Assembly (NCBI RefSeq): GCF_013377015.1
Contig: NZ_JACABA010000001.1
Location: forward strand, 455,554-519,553
Origin: Rhodopseudomonas sp.
GTDB taxonomy: Bacteria; Pseudomonadota; Alphaproteobacteria; Rhizobiales; Xanthobacteraceae
Direction: 5' to 3'
Length of the DNA stretch: 64,000 nt
This document shows, one piece after another, positions 35,502 to 44,675 of the stretch (its first letter is position 1; every line of letters begins with the position of its first letter). A program made the translations under genes and the position numbers. Below the pieces are notes generated by a model. The model was not told the origin of the DNA, searched no databases, and worked only from the letters and a program-made list of their open reading frames with translations.

Positions 35502-36563
35502 TCACACCCGAACGCCACGGCCGACCAGGGCCTGGCAATTGTGCAGCACCTGTTGCGCGATCTTCCTGATCGGCAGTTCGATCTCGATCGCCCCGCAATC
35601 CATCGCCGCCCGCGGCATGCCGTAGACCACGCAGGTCGCTTCGTCCTGGCCGATGGTCGAGGCGCCGGCGCGGCGCATCTCCAGCAGCCCCAGCGCGCCG
35701 TCGGCACCCATTCCGGTCAGGATGATTCCTACCGCATTGGCTCCTGCGGCTTTCGCCACCGAGCGGAACAGCACGTCGACCGAGGGCCGATGTCCGGACA
35801 CCGGCTCTTGGTCGCCGACCCGACAGACGTAATTGGCTCCCGAGCGCGCCAGTTCCAGATGAAATCCGCCAGGTGCGATATAGACGTGGCCGGGCAACAC
35901 CCGCTCGCCATCCTTCGCCTGAGTTACGGTGACAGCGCAGAACTGATCGAGCCGGTTGGCGAAACCGGCCGTGAAGGCCGCGGGCATGTGCTGGGTCACG
36001 AGAATTGCGGGCGAGTCCGGCGGGAACGCGGTCAACAGTTCCTGCAACGCCTCGACGCCGCCGGTCGAGGCGCCGACCGCGATCACCTTCTCGGACGAGC
36101 TGTAATGCTGACCGGAGCTCAATTGCGCCACCGGCGCCCTGGTCGCCGATGCCACGCGCACTTGAGCCTTGGCGGCCATCTTGATGGTCGCGATGATCTC
36201 GCTCCTCAACTCCTCGAAGCCTTCGCTGAGGCCGACCATCGGTTTGGCGATGTAGTCGACCGCGCCCATCGCCAGGGCGCGTACCGCGGCGTCGGCGCCC
36301 TTCTGGGTCAGCGACGAAATCATCACCACCGGCATCGGCCGCAGCGACATGATCTTCTCGAGAAAGGCCAGGCCGTCCATTCGCGGCATTTCGATGTCGA
36401 GCGTGATCACGTCGGGATTGAGCGTCTTGATCATGTCTCTGGCGACGATCGGGTCCGGCGCCGCCCCGACCACCATGATCGTCGGGTCCGACGACAGCAG
36501 TTGCGTCAGAACCTGCCGGACGAAGGCAGAGTCATCGACGATAAGGACGCGAATGGGCTGCAT
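35502..36563 (-). CDS. cheB: CheB protein-glutamate methylesterase/deamidase
   Basis: A 353-residue response regulator that removes receptor methyl groups. Receiver domain with phospho-acceptor Asp56 (ITLDIEMPRMDG) is joined by a linker of about 30 residues to the methylesterase domain, with catalytic Ser in VGASTGG, His in THQHMP-like VTQHMPAAF and Asp in LTGMGADG. ATG at 36563 is preferred over a TTG four codons upstream. It lies 8 bp after the cheD stop in the direction of transcription. Confidence 0.95.
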   Translation of the reverse strand: MQPIRVLIVDDSAFVRQVLTQLLSSDPTIMVVGAAPDPIVARDMIKTLNPDVITLDIEMPRMDGLAFLEKIMSLRPMPVVMISSLTQKGADAAVRALAMGAVDYIAKPMVGLSEGFEELRSEIIATIKMAAKAQVRVASATRAPVAQLSSGQHYSSSEKVIAVGASTGGVEALQELLTAFPPDSPAILVTQHMPAAFTAGFANRLDQFCAVTVTQAKDGERVLPGHVYIAPGGFHLELARSGANYVCRVGDQEPVSGHRPSVDVLFRSVAKAAGANAVGIILTGMGADGALGLLEMRRAGASTIGQDEATCVVYGMPRAAMDCGAIEIELPIRKIAQQVLHNCQALVGRGVRV

Positions 36564-36571
36564 GGCCGACC

Positions 36572-37210
36572 TCAAAACAGTTCCGCAGAACCCGCCACGG
36601 GCTCGACCTGGATTTTCGATTTGTAATCGCGTTCGCTGCGAACCACGGCTTCTTCCTCGGTGCGCTGCAGTTCCAGCAACATCACCTTACCGGTGGCCGG
36701 GAAATAGTGGACGCGGCGGGGCAGATTGCCGCGTAGATGGTGGGCGTGGATGGGAAGGTTCTCCGCTGACAAATAGCTCTCGACGAATTCGGCATTGCGG
36801 TGGCCGATATTGGTCGTCCCCTTCATCACGTTGCCGCCGCCGAACACCTTGATCTCCAGCCGTTGCCGGCTCCCGCCCCTGGAAAGCACGTCATTGATCA
36901 ACCGCTCCATCGCCACGTTGCCGTAGCGCATACTTGCCGAGGCGGTATCCCAGCCGGCGCCCCCGGCTTCCGGCAGCATGAAATGATTCATGCCGCCGAC
37001 ATTCGTCAGCGGATCCCTGATGCAAGCCGCAACGCAGGAGCCGAGGATGGTGACCAGCATTTCATCCGCATCCGCGGTCACGTAGTGCTCGCCCGGAAAC
37101 ACCTTGACGGCGATCGCATCGAACCGCGGATCGCGGTAGCGCCGCACGCCAGTCTGGGTCTCGGGACTGACGAGCGGCGCGGCGCGGCGAATACGTGAAT
37201 GCCGCGTCAT
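36572..37210 (-). CDS. cheD: CheD chemoreceptor glutamine deamidase
   Basis: A 212-residue protein that converts receptor glutamines to glutamates. The catalytic pair is Cys59 (LGSCVAACI) and His76 (GGMNHFMLP), with the 17-residue spacing of characterised CheD. The first 30 residues are a variable lead. It starts 4 bp before the cheR stop. The C-terminus is GSAELF, similar to the end of the soluble MCP-like protein. Confidence 0.93.
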   Translation of the reverse strand: MTRHSRIRRAAPLVSPETQTGVRRYRDPRFDAIAVKVFPGEHYVTADADEMLVTILGSCVAACIRDPLTNVGGMNHFMLPEAGGAGWDTASASMRYGNVAMERLINDVLSRGGSRQRLEIKVFGGGNVMKGTTNIGHRNAEFVESYLSAENLPIHAHHLRGNLPRRVHYFPATGKVMLLELQRTEEEAVVRSERDYKSKIQVEPVAGSAELF

Positions 37211-38034
37211 GATGTCCTGCGATAGATTGTGCGCCCAACCAGGCTGAAGCGGTTGGTGACGTTGAGCAGGCTCTCGGAGTGGCCGATGAACAGCCAGCCA
37301 TCCGGCCGCAGCAACTCGGCATAGCGGTCGAACAGCTTGCGCTGGGTCGGCTTGTCGAAATAGATCACCACGTTCCTGCAGAAGATCACATCGAACGGGC
37401 CGCTCATCGGCCATTTCTCCAGCAGATTAAGCGGCGCGAAACTGATCAGTGAACGCACCTCGTCGTTGATCCGGAACCGACCGTCGTTCTCGACCGTGAC
37501 GTAGCGCTTGCGAAACGGGGCCGGGATGGTCTCGAGCCGATCGGCGTCGTAGACACCGGCGGCGGCGTGCCCGACGACGTTGGTGTCGAGATCCGTCGCC
37601 AGAATCCGGGCATCCCAATCCGCCAGCGACGGCCGAAACTCACGCAGCGTCATCGCTATCGTGTGCGGCTCCTCTCCGGTCGAGCAGCCGGCTGACCAGA
37701 TCCGCAACCGTCCGGGCTTGTTGCCGTGTTCGGTCGCAATGGTCGGCAGCACAGTCTTGGTGAGGTAGTCGAAATGATGCTCCTCGCGAAAGAAGCTGGT
37801 GTGGTTGGTGGTCACCGCGTTGACCAGCATGTGACGTTCGTCTTCGCCATCGCGGCTCTCCAGCAGTCGGCAATACTGGCTGAAATCCGACAGACCCAGC
37901 ATCCGCAACCGTCGGCCGAGCCGTCCGTGGATGAACGCCCGCTTTTTTTCGCTCAGGACGATTCCGGTCTTGTCCATGACCAGTTTGGCGATCTTGCGAA
38001 AGTCGCCGTCCTGAAGGGCGTAGTCCTGTTCCAC
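37207..38034 (-). CDS. cheR: CheR chemoreceptor methyltransferase
   Basis: A 275-residue S-adenosylmethionine-dependent enzyme that methylates receptor glutamates. The N-terminal helical domain ends at HTSFFREEHHF, then the SAM-binding strand IWSAGCSTGEEPHTIAM and the motif DVIFCRNVVIYFDKPTQ. GTG at 38034 has a strong GAGGAGAG site. A perfect hairpin at 38064-38089 separates it from the receptor gene upstream. The receptor's C-terminal DWKQF could be its docking site. Confidence 0.95.
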   Translation of the reverse strand: MEQDYALQDGDFRKIAKLVMDKTGIVLSEKKRAFIHGRLGRRLRMLGLSDFSQYCRLLESRDGEDERHMLVNAVTTNHTSFFREEHHFDYLTKTVLPTIATEHGNKPGRLRIWSAGCSTGEEPHTIAMTLREFRPSLADWDARILATDLDTNVVGHAAAGVYDADRLETIPAPFRKRYVTVENDGRFRINDEVRSLISFAPLNLLEKWPMSGPFDVIFCRNVVIYFDKPTQRKLFDRYAELLRPDGWLFIGHSESLLNVTNRFSLVGRTIYRRTS

Positions 38035-38063
38035 GATACTCTCCTCACTACCACCACCCGAAA

Positions 38064-38089
38064 CGCCGGCTCACCGTGGTGAGCCGGCG
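38064..38089 (-). terminator. Strong hairpin between receptor and cheR genes
   Basis: Perfect 12-base arms CGCCGGCTCACC and GGTGAGCCGGCG flank GT. In transcription direction it is followed by TTTCGGG, a poor T-run, so it is more an attenuator or mRNA stabiliser than a full terminator. It could make the 3' genes less expressed than the receptor. Confidence 0.5.
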
Positions 38090-38101
38090 CCAATCGTCGG
38101 C

Positions 38102-40822
38102 TTAGAACTGCTTCCAGTCGGTGTCGCCACCGCCCGCGGCACGACGCCGGGGTTCTTCCTCAACCTTCTGCGCTCTGGAACCATCGGCGCTCGACGGCCG
38201 CGACGAGCGGATCGCCGATACCGGTTCCTTGGCGGACCGCAGGGTGCGATCGACCACCGGATTTCCGGTCGACTTCATGGTGCTCTTTGCGGGGGCGCGA
38301 TGACCGGGCTCGAAGCCTTCCGACAGCAGGAACTGGCTCACCATCTCCGACATCGAGTTGGTCTGATCTTCCATCGATTTGGCGGCGGCGGCCGCTTCCT
38401 CGACCAGCGCGGCATTCTGCTGCGTGACCTTGTCCATCTGGGTGACGGCGTTGTTGACCTGCTCGATGCCGCCGCGCTGCTCCTGCGACGCCGCCGAGAT
38501 CTCCGCCATGATGTCAGTAACGCGCTTCACCGACTGCACGATCTCTTCCATGGTCTTGCCGGCGGTATCGACCAGACGCGAGCCGGATTCGACCTTGGAT
38601 ACCGAGTCCGAAATCAGACCCTTGATCTCCTTCGCGGCATTGGCGCTGCGCTGGGCCAGGTTACGGACTTCGGCGGCGACCACCGCGAAGCCGCGGCCCT
38701 GGTCCCCGGCGCGCGCGGCTTCGACCGCCGCGTTGAGCGCCAAGATGTTGGTCTGGAACGCGATCTCGTCGATCACGCCGATGATGTCGGCGATCTTGCG
38801 GCTGGCCTGGGTGATGCCATCCATGGTCTGCACCACCTCGGCGACCACCGAGCCGCCCTTAACCGCGACGTCCGATGCGGACGAGGCGAGCTTGTTGGCC
38901 TGCTGCGCATTCTCCGCGTTCTGCCTGACGGTGTTGGTCAGTTCCTCCATGCTGGCGGCGGTCTCCTCGAGACTTGCAGCCTGCTCTTCGGTGCGTTGCG
39001 ACAGATCGGTATTGCCGGTGGCGATTTCGCGCGCCGCCGTGGTCAAGGTGTGCGAGGTGTCCGAAATCTCGCCGATCATCGTCGACATGGTGTCGAGCAA
39101 GCCGTTGACGCCCTCACACAATTGCGCGATTTCGCCGGTCTTGCCTTCGAGCGGGATGCGGTGGCGGAGGTCGTTCTCCTTCGCCGCGTTGACGACGTCC
39201 TGGGTCTGCTGCACGGCCGCCCGAAGCACCTCGGAGGCCTTGACCTGGGCGGTGATATCGGTGGCGTATTTGACGACTTTGAACGGCTTGCCGTTCAAAT
39301 CCATGATCGGGTTGTACGACGCCTGGATCCAGACTTCGGTGCCGCCCTTGCCGATGCGTTTGTATTGCCCGGCGTCATATTCGCCGCGTCCGAGCTTGTC
39401 CCAGAACATCCGGTATTCCGCCGACGATCGATACGCCGGGTCGACGAACAGCGAATGGTGCTGGCCCTTGAGCTCGGCCGCAACGTAGCCCAGCGTCTGG
39501 CAGAAATTGTCGTTCACGGTAAGAATCTTGCCATCCATGCCGAATTCGATGACGGCCTGCGCCTTGTCGATCGCGGCAATCTGGCCCTCGAAATCCGCAG
39601 CCTTGAGGCGTTGCGCGGTGATGTCGGTCGCGATCTTGACGATCTTGACCACGCGCCCGACTTCATCCTTCACCGGCGAGTAGACCGCCTGGATCCAGAC
39701 CTCGCTGCCGGCCTTGGTGATCCGTTTGAAGATCTCGCTGAATGCCTTGCCGGCGTTCAGGTCGGTCCAGAACTGCGCGTATTGGTGGGTTCCGGATTGT
39801 GCGGGATCGACGAAGGTGCGGTGATGCTTGCCGACGATCTCATCGAGCTGATAGCCCATCAGGCCGAGAAAGATCGGGTTGGCGGAGATCACGTGGCCAG
39901 ATGGATTGAACTCGATATAGGCATAGTTCTCATTGATCGCGGTGAAGAGCCCACGCATGTTGTGGCGCTCGATTTCAGTCTCGGTGATGTCGTAACGAAC
40001 CCCGAGATAGCCTTTGGGCTTGCCGTTATCGCCCATGATCGGCGCTACGACGGCGTCGACGTAATAGGGCGTTCCATCCTTGGCGCGGTTCTTGATGATG
40101 CCGCGGAACGTCCTGCCGCGGCCGATCGTGCTCCACAGTTCCTTGAACACCTCCTTCGGCATGTCCGGATGCCGGGTGGTGTTGTGCGGTTTGCCAATCA
40201 GCTCGTCGCGGGCGTACTTGGAAACTTCGACGAATTTGTTGTTGACCGACAGGATGTCGCCCTTGAGATCCGCATAGGAGACGATGCTGGTCGCATCCAT
40301 GATGTCGGAGCGCAGCTTGAGTTCGACGGCGTCGGCCATGGTCTTCTGTATTGCGACCGTCACATCCATGCCGAGCGCGATGATGCGGGTCGGCTGGCCT
40401 TGGCCGTCGACTGCGCGGGCGTAGGAGCCCTGTAACCAGACTTCCTTGCCACCCTTGCCACTGAGCTTGTACTGCCCGGCTTCCTGTTCGCCGCGGGCAA
40501 CCCTATCCCAAAAACTGCGATATTCCGGGCTCTGAGGCTGCTGCACGTCGACCAGCATCGAATGATGTTGACCCTTGATCTCCTCCAACGTGTAGCCGAG
40601 CGCGGCCAGGAAATTCGCATTGGCGTCGACGATGGCGCCATCCAATGCAAATTCGGCCATTGCTTGCGACCGGCTGATCGCATCGACAAAGCCGCCCAGC
40701 TTGCGATCGGCGCCGGATGCCGGCTTCGCGGGACTCGCGGCGACGGGCTTGGCCTTCTTGGCTTTGACAGGCGCGGGCTTCGCCACGTCCTGATCGTCCT
40801 GAGCGTCCAATTCGTGCATCAT
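38102..40822 (-). CDS. Soluble chemoreceptor with four PAS domains
   Basis: A 906-residue MCP without a transmembrane segment. Four PAS/PAC units span roughly 45-160, 165-285, 290-405 and 410-525. Units 1, 3 and 4 share DPxYR/FWDxxxRGE and KGGxEVWIQxSY repeats, of the Aer/PYP-haem type. A HAMP-like linker ([20 protein letters not shown]) leads into a canonical signalling domain ([23 protein letters not shown]). The C-terminus DWKQF fits the xWxxF tether that docks CheR/CheB. It probably senses redox or an internal ligand. Two ATGs in tandem begin it. Confidence 0.93.
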   Translation of the reverse strand: MMHELDAQDDQDVAKPAPVKAKKAKPVAASPAKPASGADRKLGGFVDAISRSQAMAEFALDGAIVDANANFLAALGYTLEEIKGQHHSMLVDVQQPQSPEYRSFWDRVARGEQEAGQYKLSGKGGKEVWLQGSYARAVDGQGQPTRIIALGMDVTVAIQKTMADAVELKLRSDIMDATSIVSYADLKGDILSVNNKFVEVSKYARDELIGKPHNTTRHPDMPKEVFKELWSTIGRGRTFRGIIKNRAKDGTPYYVDAVVAPIMGDNGKPKGYLGVRYDITETEIERHNMRGLFTAINENYAYIEFNPSGHVISANPIFLGLMGYQLDEIVGKHHRTFVDPAQSGTHQYAQFWTDLNAGKAFSEIFKRITKAGSEVWIQAVYSPVKDEVGRVVKIVKIATDITAQRLKAADFEGQIAAIDKAQAVIEFGMDGKILTVNDNFCQTLGYVAAELKGQHHSLFVDPAYRSSAEYRMFWDKLGRGEYDAGQYKRIGKGGTEVWIQASYNPIMDLNGKPFKVVKYATDITAQVKASEVLRAAVQQTQDVVNAAKENDLRHRIPLEGKTGEIAQLCEGVNGLLDTMSTMIGEISDTSHTLTTAAREIATGNTDLSQRTEEQAASLEETAASMEELTNTVRQNAENAQQANKLASSASDVAVKGGSVVAEVVQTMDGITQASRKIADIIGVIDEIAFQTNILALNAAVEAARAGDQGRGFAVVAAEVRNLAQRSANAAKEIKGLISDSVSKVESGSRLVDTAGKTMEEIVQSVKRVTDIMAEISAASQEQRGGIEQVNNAVTQMDKVTQQNAALVEEAAAAAKSMEDQTNSMSEMVSQFLLSEGFEPGHRAPAKSTMKSTGNPVVDRTLRSAKEPVSAIRSSRPSSADGSRAQKVEEEPRRRAAGGGDTDWKQF

Positions 40823-40876
40823 GGTGGTGTCCTCGATTGATGTTGGCTAATGACTCAAATGACTGGAACGCTCGGA

Positions 40877-41422
40877 TCAGGCGGCCTTTGACGTGGCGAG
40901 GTCGCCCTTGAAGTGTCGCTTGGTCGCATCTGCCGATTTTCCGAACAGCCCGGCCAGCGAGACCAGCGTGACCATTCGGTTCTCGATTGCGACCAGGCCC
41001 TCGAGAAATTGGTCCTCGGTCGGAAGCCCCATTTCCGGCACCGGCCGGATCGCTTTCGGATCGATCGAGATGATGTCCGAAACGGTGTCGACCAACAGCC
41101 CGACGGTTCGTGTTCCGGCGGCCACGATGATCACCACGTGCATGCTGGTCGGAACCGTGAGACCGACCCCGAACCGCGCGCGCAGATCGAAGATCGGCAC
41201 GATCACGCCGCGGAGATTGATCACGCCGCGCACATGAACCGGCGCGTTCGGGATCATCGTGGTGTCGGTCCAGCCCTTGATTTCACGGACCACCATGATG
41301 TCGATGCCATATTCCTCGGCGCCGAGCGTGAAGGTGATGAATTGTTGGCGGTTCTCTCCACCCGCCGGCGGATCAAGGTCATCCTGAGCGAAACCGGCGA
41401 TCGACGTCTGATCAGGCTGCAT
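40877..41422 (-). CDS. cheW: CheW chemotaxis coupling protein
   Basis: A 181-residue CheW-fold protein linking CheA to receptors. Visible core motifs: FITFTLGAEEYGIDIMVVREIKG, NLRGVIVPIFDLRARFG and VGLLVDTVSDII. The C-terminus (KSADATKRHFKGDLATSKAA) is extra to the core fold. It overlaps the cheA stop by 11 bp and precedes the receptor gene by 54 bp. Confidence 0.95.
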   Translation of the reverse strand: MQPDQTSIAGFAQDDLDPPAGGENRQQFITFTLGAEEYGIDIMVVREIKGWTDTTMIPNAPVHVRGVINLRGVIVPIFDLRARFGVGLTVPTSMHVVIIVAAGTRTVGLLVDTVSDIISIDPKAIRPVPEMGLPTEDQFLEGLVAIENRMVTLVSLAGLFGKSADATKRHFKGDLATSKAA

Positions 41423-43508
41423 GGGTGATCTCCTCTCGAGGTTCGCTGGTTGCGAACTGCTGAATGGGGGAAGGCTTCTCGGGCCGCGGTTCGGCGTCGA
41501 TCTCGCGCAACCGGGCGATATCCAGGATCAGCGCCACCCGGCCATTGCCCAGAATGGTGGCGCCGCTAATGCCGTCGACCGGGTCGTAATTGGCCTCGAG
41601 GCTCTTCACCACCACCTGCTGCTGACCCAGCAGTTCATCGACCATCACGCCGACACGTCCGGCGCTTTCGCTTTGCACCACGATCACGATGCCGCTGCAC
41701 GGATCGGAGATCGCGCCCTCCACCTCGAAACATTTGTGCAGCGGAATCAGCGGCAGGTATTCGCCGCGCAATGCCAGCACGTTGCCGCGACCGATCACCG
41801 GGTGAATGTCCGCAGCACGCGGGCGCAGGCTTTCGATGATCGCGGTCAGCGGGATGATGAAGGTTTCCTTGCCGACCGACACCACCATGCCGTCGACGAC
41901 GGCGAGCGTCAGCGGCAGCGACAGTGTGAACCGCGAGCCGGCGCCGAACCGCGAATGCACGGTGATGCGGCCGCCGAGCGACTGTACATTGCGCTTGACC
42001 ACGTCCATGCCGACGCCTCGGCCGGAAATATTCGAGACCACATCGGCGGTGGAAAACGACGGCAGGAAGATGAGGTTGTCGATCTCCTCCTCGCTGAGCG
42101 AGGCGCCCGGCGGCACCAGCCCGCGATCCTGCGCCTTGGCCAGCACCTTCTCGCGGTTGATGCCGCGGCCGTCGTCCGAGACCTCGATGACGATACGTCC
42201 GCTGCGCTGCGCGGCCGACAGATGAATGGTGCCCTGTCGCGGCTTGCCGGCGGCGACGCGTGCGTCCGGCCCTTCGATGCCGTGATCGAGCGCGTTGCGG
42301 ATCATATGCGTCAGCGGATCGTTCAATTGCTCGATGACGGTCTTGTCGATCTCGGTCATCTCGCCGGCGGTGACGATGCGCACTTCCTTGCCGAGCGTGG
42401 CGGCGAGGTCGCGCACCACCCGCGGCATCCGGGCGAATACCGATTTGACCGGCTGCGCGCGGATCGCCATCACGCTTTCCTGCAATTCCCGCGCGCTTTG
42501 CGCCAGCGCCTCGATGCCCTGGATCAGCGCCGGATAATGATCGGCCGGCAGCAGCGTGCCTTGCTCGGTAAGCATCGCTTGGGTGATGACTAATTCGCCG
42601 ACCAGATTGACCAACCGATCGACCTTGTCGACGTCGACCCGGATCGATTGGGTGGCGACCGGCACCGCGGCTGCGGGCTCGGCGGTTTTGGCGACGGACG
42701 CCGCGGCCGGTTCGGCCACGAATTCCGGCGTTGCTGTCACTGTCGCCGCAGCGACCGGCATGCCGGCTTCCGGAAGCGTTACCAGCAGGTCGCAATCGTC
42801 TTCCACGAATTCGAAGACTTCATGGATGGCGCTCTGCGGCGCGCCGGTGTCCAGCGTGAAGGTCCAGCCCAGATAGGCGGCTTCGGGATCCAGCGCCGCA
42901 AGCAACGGAATTCGCGAGGTATCGACCTCGACACTGACGCCGCCCAGCCGCCGCAATTGTCGAACCAGCAGCAGCGGCTCATTGGCCTTCTGCAGCATCT
43001 CGCTGTGCGGGGTGAACGCGATGCGGTAACGTCGCTCGCCAGTGACTTCAGGCTCGGCCGTGACCGCGGTCGCCGCCTCGGCGGCCTCGGGCTGAGCATC
43101 CGCGGCGCCAGCCAGCACCTCTTCCATCGCGGCAACGATCTCGGCCCCGAATCCGGCGTCCAGCGACTGCTCCGACCGCGCGGCGTTAACGATATCCGCC
43201 AATGCATCGCTGGCACGCAGCAACAGCTGCACGATTTCCGGCACCGCCGAGACCTTCTGCTCGCGCATGGCGTCGAGCAGGCTTTCAAACACGTGGGAGA
43301 ACGTCACCAGCCCGGCAAATCCGAACGCGCCGGCTCCGCCCTTGATGGAGTGAACCGAGCGGAAGATCGCGTGCAGGGTTTCGGCATCGCCGCTGCCGTT
43401 CGACAACATGTCGAGATTCGACTGCAGCGCATCGAGCAGCTCTGTGCACTCCTCGAAATATGTCTTGCGGAATTGTGCGAGCGGATATCCCTCGCCTTCC
43501 GAGTTCAT
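41412..43508 (-). CDS. cheA: CheA chemotaxis histidine kinase
   Basis: A 698-residue kinase. HPt domain with phospho-acceptor His53 (RSVHSIKGGAGAFG), a second region at about 150-260 that may be CheY/CheB-binding, dimerisation at about 285-355, HATPase (DPLTHMIRNALDHGIE, DDGRGIN, GRGVGMDVV) and a C-terminal CheW-like domain. ATG at 43508 was chosen because it overlaps the cheY stop as ATGA; an ATG two codons upstream is also possible. Confidence 0.95.
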   Translation of the reverse strand: MNSEGEGYPLAQFRKTYFEECTELLDALQSNLDMLSNGSGDAETLHAIFRSVHSIKGGAGAFGFAGLVTFSHVFESLLDAMREQKVSAVPEIVQLLLRASDALADIVNAARSEQSLDAGFGAEIVAAMEEVLAGAADAQPEAAEAATAVTAEPEVTGERRYRIAFTPHSEMLQKANEPLLLVRQLRRLGGVSVEVDTSRIPLLAALDPEAAYLGWTFTLDTGAPQSAIHEVFEFVEDDCDLLVTLPEAGMPVAAATVTATPEFVAEPAAASVAKTAEPAAAVPVATQSIRVDVDKVDRLVNLVGELVITQAMLTEQGTLLPADHYPALIQGIEALAQSARELQESVMAIRAQPVKSVFARMPRVVRDLAATLGKEVRIVTAGEMTEIDKTVIEQLNDPLTHMIRNALDHGIEGPDARVAAGKPRQGTIHLSAAQRSGRIVIEVSDDGRGINREKVLAKAQDRGLVPPGASLSEEEIDNLIFLPSFSTADVVSNISGRGVGMDVVKRNVQSLGGRITVHSRFGAGSRFTLSLPLTLAVVDGMVVSVGKETFIIPLTAIIESLRPRAADIHPVIGRGNVLALRGEYLPLIPLHKCFEVEGAISDPCSGIVIVVQSESAGRVGVMVDELLGQQQVVVKSLEANYDPVDGISGATILGNGRVALILDIARLREIDAEPRPEKPSPIQQFATSEPREEITHAA

Positions 43509-43870
43509 GGGCATACGCGCTGAACCAGTTCGATCAGTTTTTCCGGACTGAAAGGCTTGACCAGCCAACCGGTGGCACCGGCGGCCTTGCCGTCGGCCTT
43601 CTTGGTTCCGTCGCTTTCCGTGGTCAGGATCAGGATCGGAACCGCGCGATGCGATGAGGCGGCGCGTACGTTCTTGATCAGTGAGATGCCGTCCATATTC
43701 GGCATGTTCAGATCGGTAATGATCAGGTCGAATTTCGAAGCGCCGAGCACCACCAGCGCCGCCTTGCCGTCTTCCGCTTCGGCGACGTCGAAGCCGGCCT
43801 TCTTCAGCGTGAACGCGACCATGTCGCGCATGGTCTTGGAATCATCGACCGTGAGTATTCGCTTCGCCAT
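43505..43870 (-). CDS. cheY: CheY response regulator
   Basis: A 121-residue single-domain receiver. Acidic pair in TVDDS, phospho-acceptor Asp53 (IITDLNMPNMDG), switch Thr in LTTES, conserved Lys in VKPFSP. It receives phosphate from CheA. Its coding region ends 4 bp into cheA and starts 2 bp after the STAS gene stop. Whether it binds a flagellar motor or another output is unknown. Confidence 0.93.
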   Translation of the reverse strand: MAKRILTVDDSKTMRDMVAFTLKKAGFDVAEAEDGKAALVVLGASKFDLIITDLNMPNMDGISLIKNVRAASSHRAVPILILTTESDGTKKADGKAAGATGWLVKPFSPEKLIELVQRVCP

Positions 43871-43871
43871 T

Positions 43872-44213
43872 TCAGATCACCCAGTTCTTGAACTCTGCCT
43901 GCAATCCGAGATCGGCAAGTGCCGTTTGAAACACCTCGGAGGCGTTAACGATTTGAAATTCCAAGCCGGCGGCGTCGGCGGCGCGCCCGGCTGCCAGCAG
44001 CACCTGCGCGGACGGAGTCGACATCCGCTCGACCGCGCCGGCGTCGAGCACCACCGCACCCTCCGCTAGTAGTCGTATCAGGTCATCCTTCAGACCCTTG
44101 GCCTGCGGCAGATCGAGCATTTGCGGAAGGTTGTTCGATTTCGGATCCTGAGACGATAGAACTGTCACGTCGTTTGCCCCTTTTGCCTCAATCAGGCGTA
44201 TCGCGTTCTTCAC
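43872..44213 (-). CDS. STAS domain protein at the head of the che operon
   Basis: A 113-residue STAS-domain protein. The region equivalent to the phosphorylated Ser is VERMSTPSAQVLLAAG (Ser65). It differs from the second STAS protein (34063-34362), so the cluster has two possible switch targets. It begins the cluster, with cheY 1 bp downstream, so chemosensory and partner-switching parts are co-transcribed. Small STAS proteins of this kind are found at the start of several alphaproteobacterial che operons. Confidence 0.8.
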   Translation of the reverse strand: MKNAIRLIEAKGANDVTVLSSQDPKSNNLPQMLDLPQAKGLKDDLIRLLAEGAVVLDAGAVERMSTPSAQVLLAAGRAADAAGLEFQIVNASEVFQTALADLGLQAEFKNWVI

Positions 44214-44675
44214 GATCGCCCATCACGTGGGAAAGCCCGCGTTCCGACGACGACGCTCACAGCCGATCGCTTCGCAGGCGTCCGGGCAATTCGAGAAGCA
44301 GCTAGCCTAGGGAGATGCAATCAAGACGCGAAACACACAACCGCTTTCCATTCATCCATTTGCGACTAAGGTCGTTCTCTAGTAGTTAATTTCAATGTGA
44401 GTACAACTACGAGTTGGTCGCTGATATCAACGATTCCTGTCGTGAAGCCGAATCCGATTTCGCTGCGCGTCGCACCACCGACGAATTCCAACCGCATACC
44501 AATTACGTAACTAGCTCTTCTCAGATCGAGATCTCCGCCATGAGCGTTCGGACTCCTAGTAGTCGTACGAGCGAGACAATGACACTGCGTCGCGCCGATC
44601 ATCGTCGCCTTAAGTGGATGGAAACCTGAAAAACTAACGGAATGTTCGGCCGCACGGCGCATTAAGGCACATCCG
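44214..44675. other. Divergent intergenic region of the signalling cluster
   Basis: About 460 bp between the STAS/che operon and the second hybrid kinase, both transcribed outward. It is AT-richer than the flanks, with TTACGTAA-like and repeated CTAGTAGT segments, and no recognisable gene. Both promoters must lie here. A short frame on the plus strand resembles nothing. Confidence 0.5.

Noticed and set aside
38300-40435. Long plus-strand open frame of 711 codons
   Set aside because: It is the antisense shadow of the four-PAS receptor, rich in Arg and His, with no family similarity.
44414-44629. Small frame in the divergent region before the second hybrid kinase
   Set aside because: No ribosome site or similarity, and the region must hold two promoters.
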